Assembly (NCBI RefSeq): GCF_022836875.1 | Contig: NZ_CP090376.1 | Location: forward strand, 248,001 to 312,000 | Reading direction: 5' to 3' | From: Flavobacterium enshiense | Lineage (GTDB): Bacteria; Bacteroidota; Bacteroidia; Flavobacteriales; Flavobacteriaceae | Length of the DNA stretch: 64,000 nucleotides | Shown: positions 62,490-64,000 of the stretch, piece by piece | How positions within the stretch are numbered: position 1 is the stretch's first letter | How the letters are laid out: each line of letters starts with the position of its first letter | Notes under the pieces: model-generated | Database searches by the model: none | What the model was told of the DNA's origin: nothing | What the model saw: only the letters and a program-made list of their open reading frames with translations | Translations under genes and position numbers: made by a program

Positions 62490-63230
62490 ATGAGTTTACC
62501 GGAAAATATAAACAAAGATAATTTACCCAAGCACCTGGCCATAATCATGGACGGGAACGGACGTTGGGCAAAACAAAAAGGAATGCTTCGCGCTTTTGGC
62601 CATGAAAGCGGAACAAAATCGGTTCGTGCAGTGGTGGAAAGCTGTGCCAAATTAGGCATCGAAAACCTAACCCTTTACGCATTTTCAACTGAAAACTGGA
62701 ACCGCCCAAAATTTGAAGTTGAAGCTTTGATGAAACTTTTAATTTCTTCTTTAAAGGGAGAACTGAAAACACTTACCAAGAACGACATCCGCTTGAATTC
62801 CATCGGAAATCTTGACAGTCTTCCCACTTCGGTAAAGAAAGAATTACTTGACGTAATTGACAAAACAAAAAACAACAAACGAATGACTTTAACGCTGGCT
62901 TTAAGCTATGGCTCTCGTGAAGAAATCATCAGAGCTGTAAGAAACATCAGCGATAAAGTTAAAAATAACATAATTTCGGCAACTGATATTGATGAAACGA
63001 TTATTAATCAGCATCTTTACACGCATGATCTACCCGATGTAGATTTAGTAATTAGAACTAGTGGTGAGCAGCGCATCAGCAACTTTTTGCTGTGGCAAAT
63101 TGCTTACGCTGAGTTCTATTTTACTGATGTATTATGGCCTGACTTTAGAGAAAAAGACTTATATGACGCGATTATCAGCTATCAAAAAAGAGAACGAAGA
63201 TTTGGAAAAACAAGTGAACAAATTAAATAA
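62490..63230 (+). CDS. uppS: Isoprenyl (undecaprenyl) diphosphate synthase
   Basis: Makes the long polyprenyl diphosphate that becomes the lipid carrier for peptidoglycan and polysaccharide precursors. The 246-residue cis-prenyltransferase starts at ATG 62490; an in-frame TTG at 62457 lies within the previous gene. Motifs: HLAIIMDGNGRWAKQKG with the Mg-binding Asp21, LTLYAFSTENWNRP, LALSYGSREEI, and DVDLVIRTSGEQRISNFLLW with WPDF after it. Length is standard. Coupled to DUF6089 upstream; bamA starts seven bases after its stop. Confidence 0.96.
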   Translation: MSLPENINKDNLPKHLAIIMDGNGRWAKQKGMLRAFGHESGTKSVRAVVESCAKLGIENLTLYAFSTENWNRPKFEVEALMKLLISSLKGELKTLTKNDIRLNSIGNLDSLPTSVKKELLDVIDKTKNNKRMTLTLALSYGSREEIIRAVRNISDKVKNNIISATDIDETIINQHLYTHDLPDVDLVIRTSGEQRISNFLLWQIAYAEFYFTDVLWPDFREKDLYDAIISYQKRERRFGKTSEQIK

Positions 63231-63237
63231 TTTCAAA

Positions 63238-64000
63238 ATGTTTCAAAAAACTATAAAACTAGTTTTTGCAATTATATTTTTAGGAAGTATTTCCACCGTA
63301 AACGCTCAAGATCAAGATAACAACGCGCCCGAAGCAGGAAAAAAATACGTTCTTGCCAATGTTGATGTAACCGGCAAAATAACCTACAATCAACAGACAA
63401 TTGTTACATTTTCAGGTTTAGAAAAAGGAGAAACCATTACCGTTCCCGGTGATGAAATCAGTAGCGCCATTAAAAAACTTTGGAAATTAGGTCTTTTCAA
63501 TGACATCAACTTTTATGTCCAAAAAATTCAGAACGACAGTATATTCCTTGAGTTAAACATCAACGAATTACCAAAACTGAACGAAGTTAAATTCCAAGGT
63601 GTAAAAAAAGGAAAAGTTGACGATTTAATTAAAGACAATGATCTAAAGAAAGACAAAGTTGTTAATGAAAACCTTTTAACAACCACAAAGAATTACATCG
63701 AAAACAAATACAAAAAAGACGGTTTTTACAATACAAAAGTAACCATAAATACTATTCCCGATTCTACCGAGAACCGAGTAAACATGGTAGTTAATGTTGA
63801 CCGTGGCAAAAAAGTAAAAATCAACGACATCGTATTTGAAGGCAACTCTGAATTTACAACAGACAAACTTAAGAGAACCCTTTCAAACACTAAAGAGAAA
63901 AGCATTTGGAATCCAATGCGAATCTATAAATCTTCTAAATTCATCAAAGATAAATACAATGAGGATTTGGTTGCCCTTGTTGATGAATACAAGGAAAACG
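63238..64000 (+). CDS. bamA: Outer membrane assembly factor BamA, 3' end missing
   Basis: The frame starts at ATG 63238 and is open to the right edge, giving 254 residues of an expected ~850. A signal peptide ends near ISTVNAQ. POTRA domains are visible: KYVLANVDVTGKITYNQQTI (first), LFNDINFYVQ with INELPKLNEVKFQGVKKGK (second), and VNVDRGKKVKINDIVFEGNS (third). The barrel lies outside the window. The protein inserts beta-barrel proteins in the outer membrane. It is in a unit with uppS and DUF6089, an arrangement common in Bacteroidetes. Confidence 0.93.
   Translation, partial: MFQKTIKLVFAIIFLGSISTVNAQDQDNNAPEAGKKYVLANVDVTGKITYNQQTIVTFSGLEKGETITVPGDEISSAIKKLWKLGLFNDINFYVQKIQNDSIFLELNINELPKLNEVKFQGVKKGKVDDLIKDNDLKKDKVVNENLLTTTKNYIENKYKKDGFYNTKVTINTIPDSTENRVNMVVNVDRGKKVKINDIVFEGNSEFTTDKLKRTLSNTKEKSIWNPMRIYKSSKFIKDKYNEDLVALVDEYKEN

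Overview
The window reads as an ordinary chromosomal stretch of a Flavobacteriaceae bacterium, Flavobacterium-like. The evidence is gene content (type IX secretion C-terminal domains, a T9SS plug protein, DUF5916, DUF6089, S46 peptidase, OmpP1/FadL, GH3, a tig-clpP-clpX block), AT-rich spacers, starts preceded by A-rich sequence rather than Shine-Dalgarno motifs, and many copies of the Bacteroidetes -7 element TAnnTTTG upstream of genes. No rRNA, insertion sequence, prophage, CRISPR array or integration boundary was seen. Coding density is high and nearly every gene is a recognisable core or envelope gene.

Layout. 1-8.6 kb: an outer-membrane DUF5916 protein (cut at the left edge), a phosphoglycerate mutase fused to a DUF1398 domain, a thioredoxin-fold protein and a 1200-residue T9SS type B secreted protein. 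8.6-16 kb: CoA-transferase, map, a methyltransferase, an M16 protease and the T9SS plug protein. 16-24.9 kb: apaG, pruA, rsmG, a fatty acid desaturase, an aminotransferase, purT and small envelope proteins. 25-32 kb: a T9SS type C secreted protein; a Crp/Fnr regulator followed by pirin and yceI genes that share a palindromic operator; a GC-rich intergenic repeat; fabD; a small lipoprotein. 32-38.3 kb: galE, a DegT aminotransferase, kdtA, a GNAT protein and an S46 peptidase. 38.4-47.8 kb: a second small lipoprotein, a 42-codon lipoprotein behind GH3, DUF2797, AsmA, sppA, folK, a SpoU methyltransferase and a DUF1573 protein. 47.9-55.4 kb: mutS, tRNA-Gly and tRNA-Leu, a DUF1508 protein, clpX, clpP, tig and a holin-like membrane protein. 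55.5-64 kb: a GDSL lipoprotein with FadL, an alpha/beta hydrolase with pdxJ, then CBS protein, nadK, DUF6089, uppS and bamA (cut at the right edge).

How the genes fit together. Much of the window builds or uses the cell envelope: bamA, uppS, kdtA, AsmA, FadL plus GDSL lipase, sppA, fabD and desaturase, lipoproteins, T9SS cargo and plug. A second theme is protein turnover: tig/clpP/clpX, map, M16 and S46 peptidases. Convergent gene pairs are usually separated by strong hairpins that can stop transcription from both sides.

The observations most worth checking are (1) the gpmI-DUF1398 fusion; (2) matching 16-bp operators, each exactly 22 bp before a -7 box, in front of pirin and yceI next to a Crp/Fnr gene; (3) the unannotatably short cysteine-rich lipoprotein after GH3; (4) an exported-looking pirin. 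I did not find a clear new multi-gene system here.
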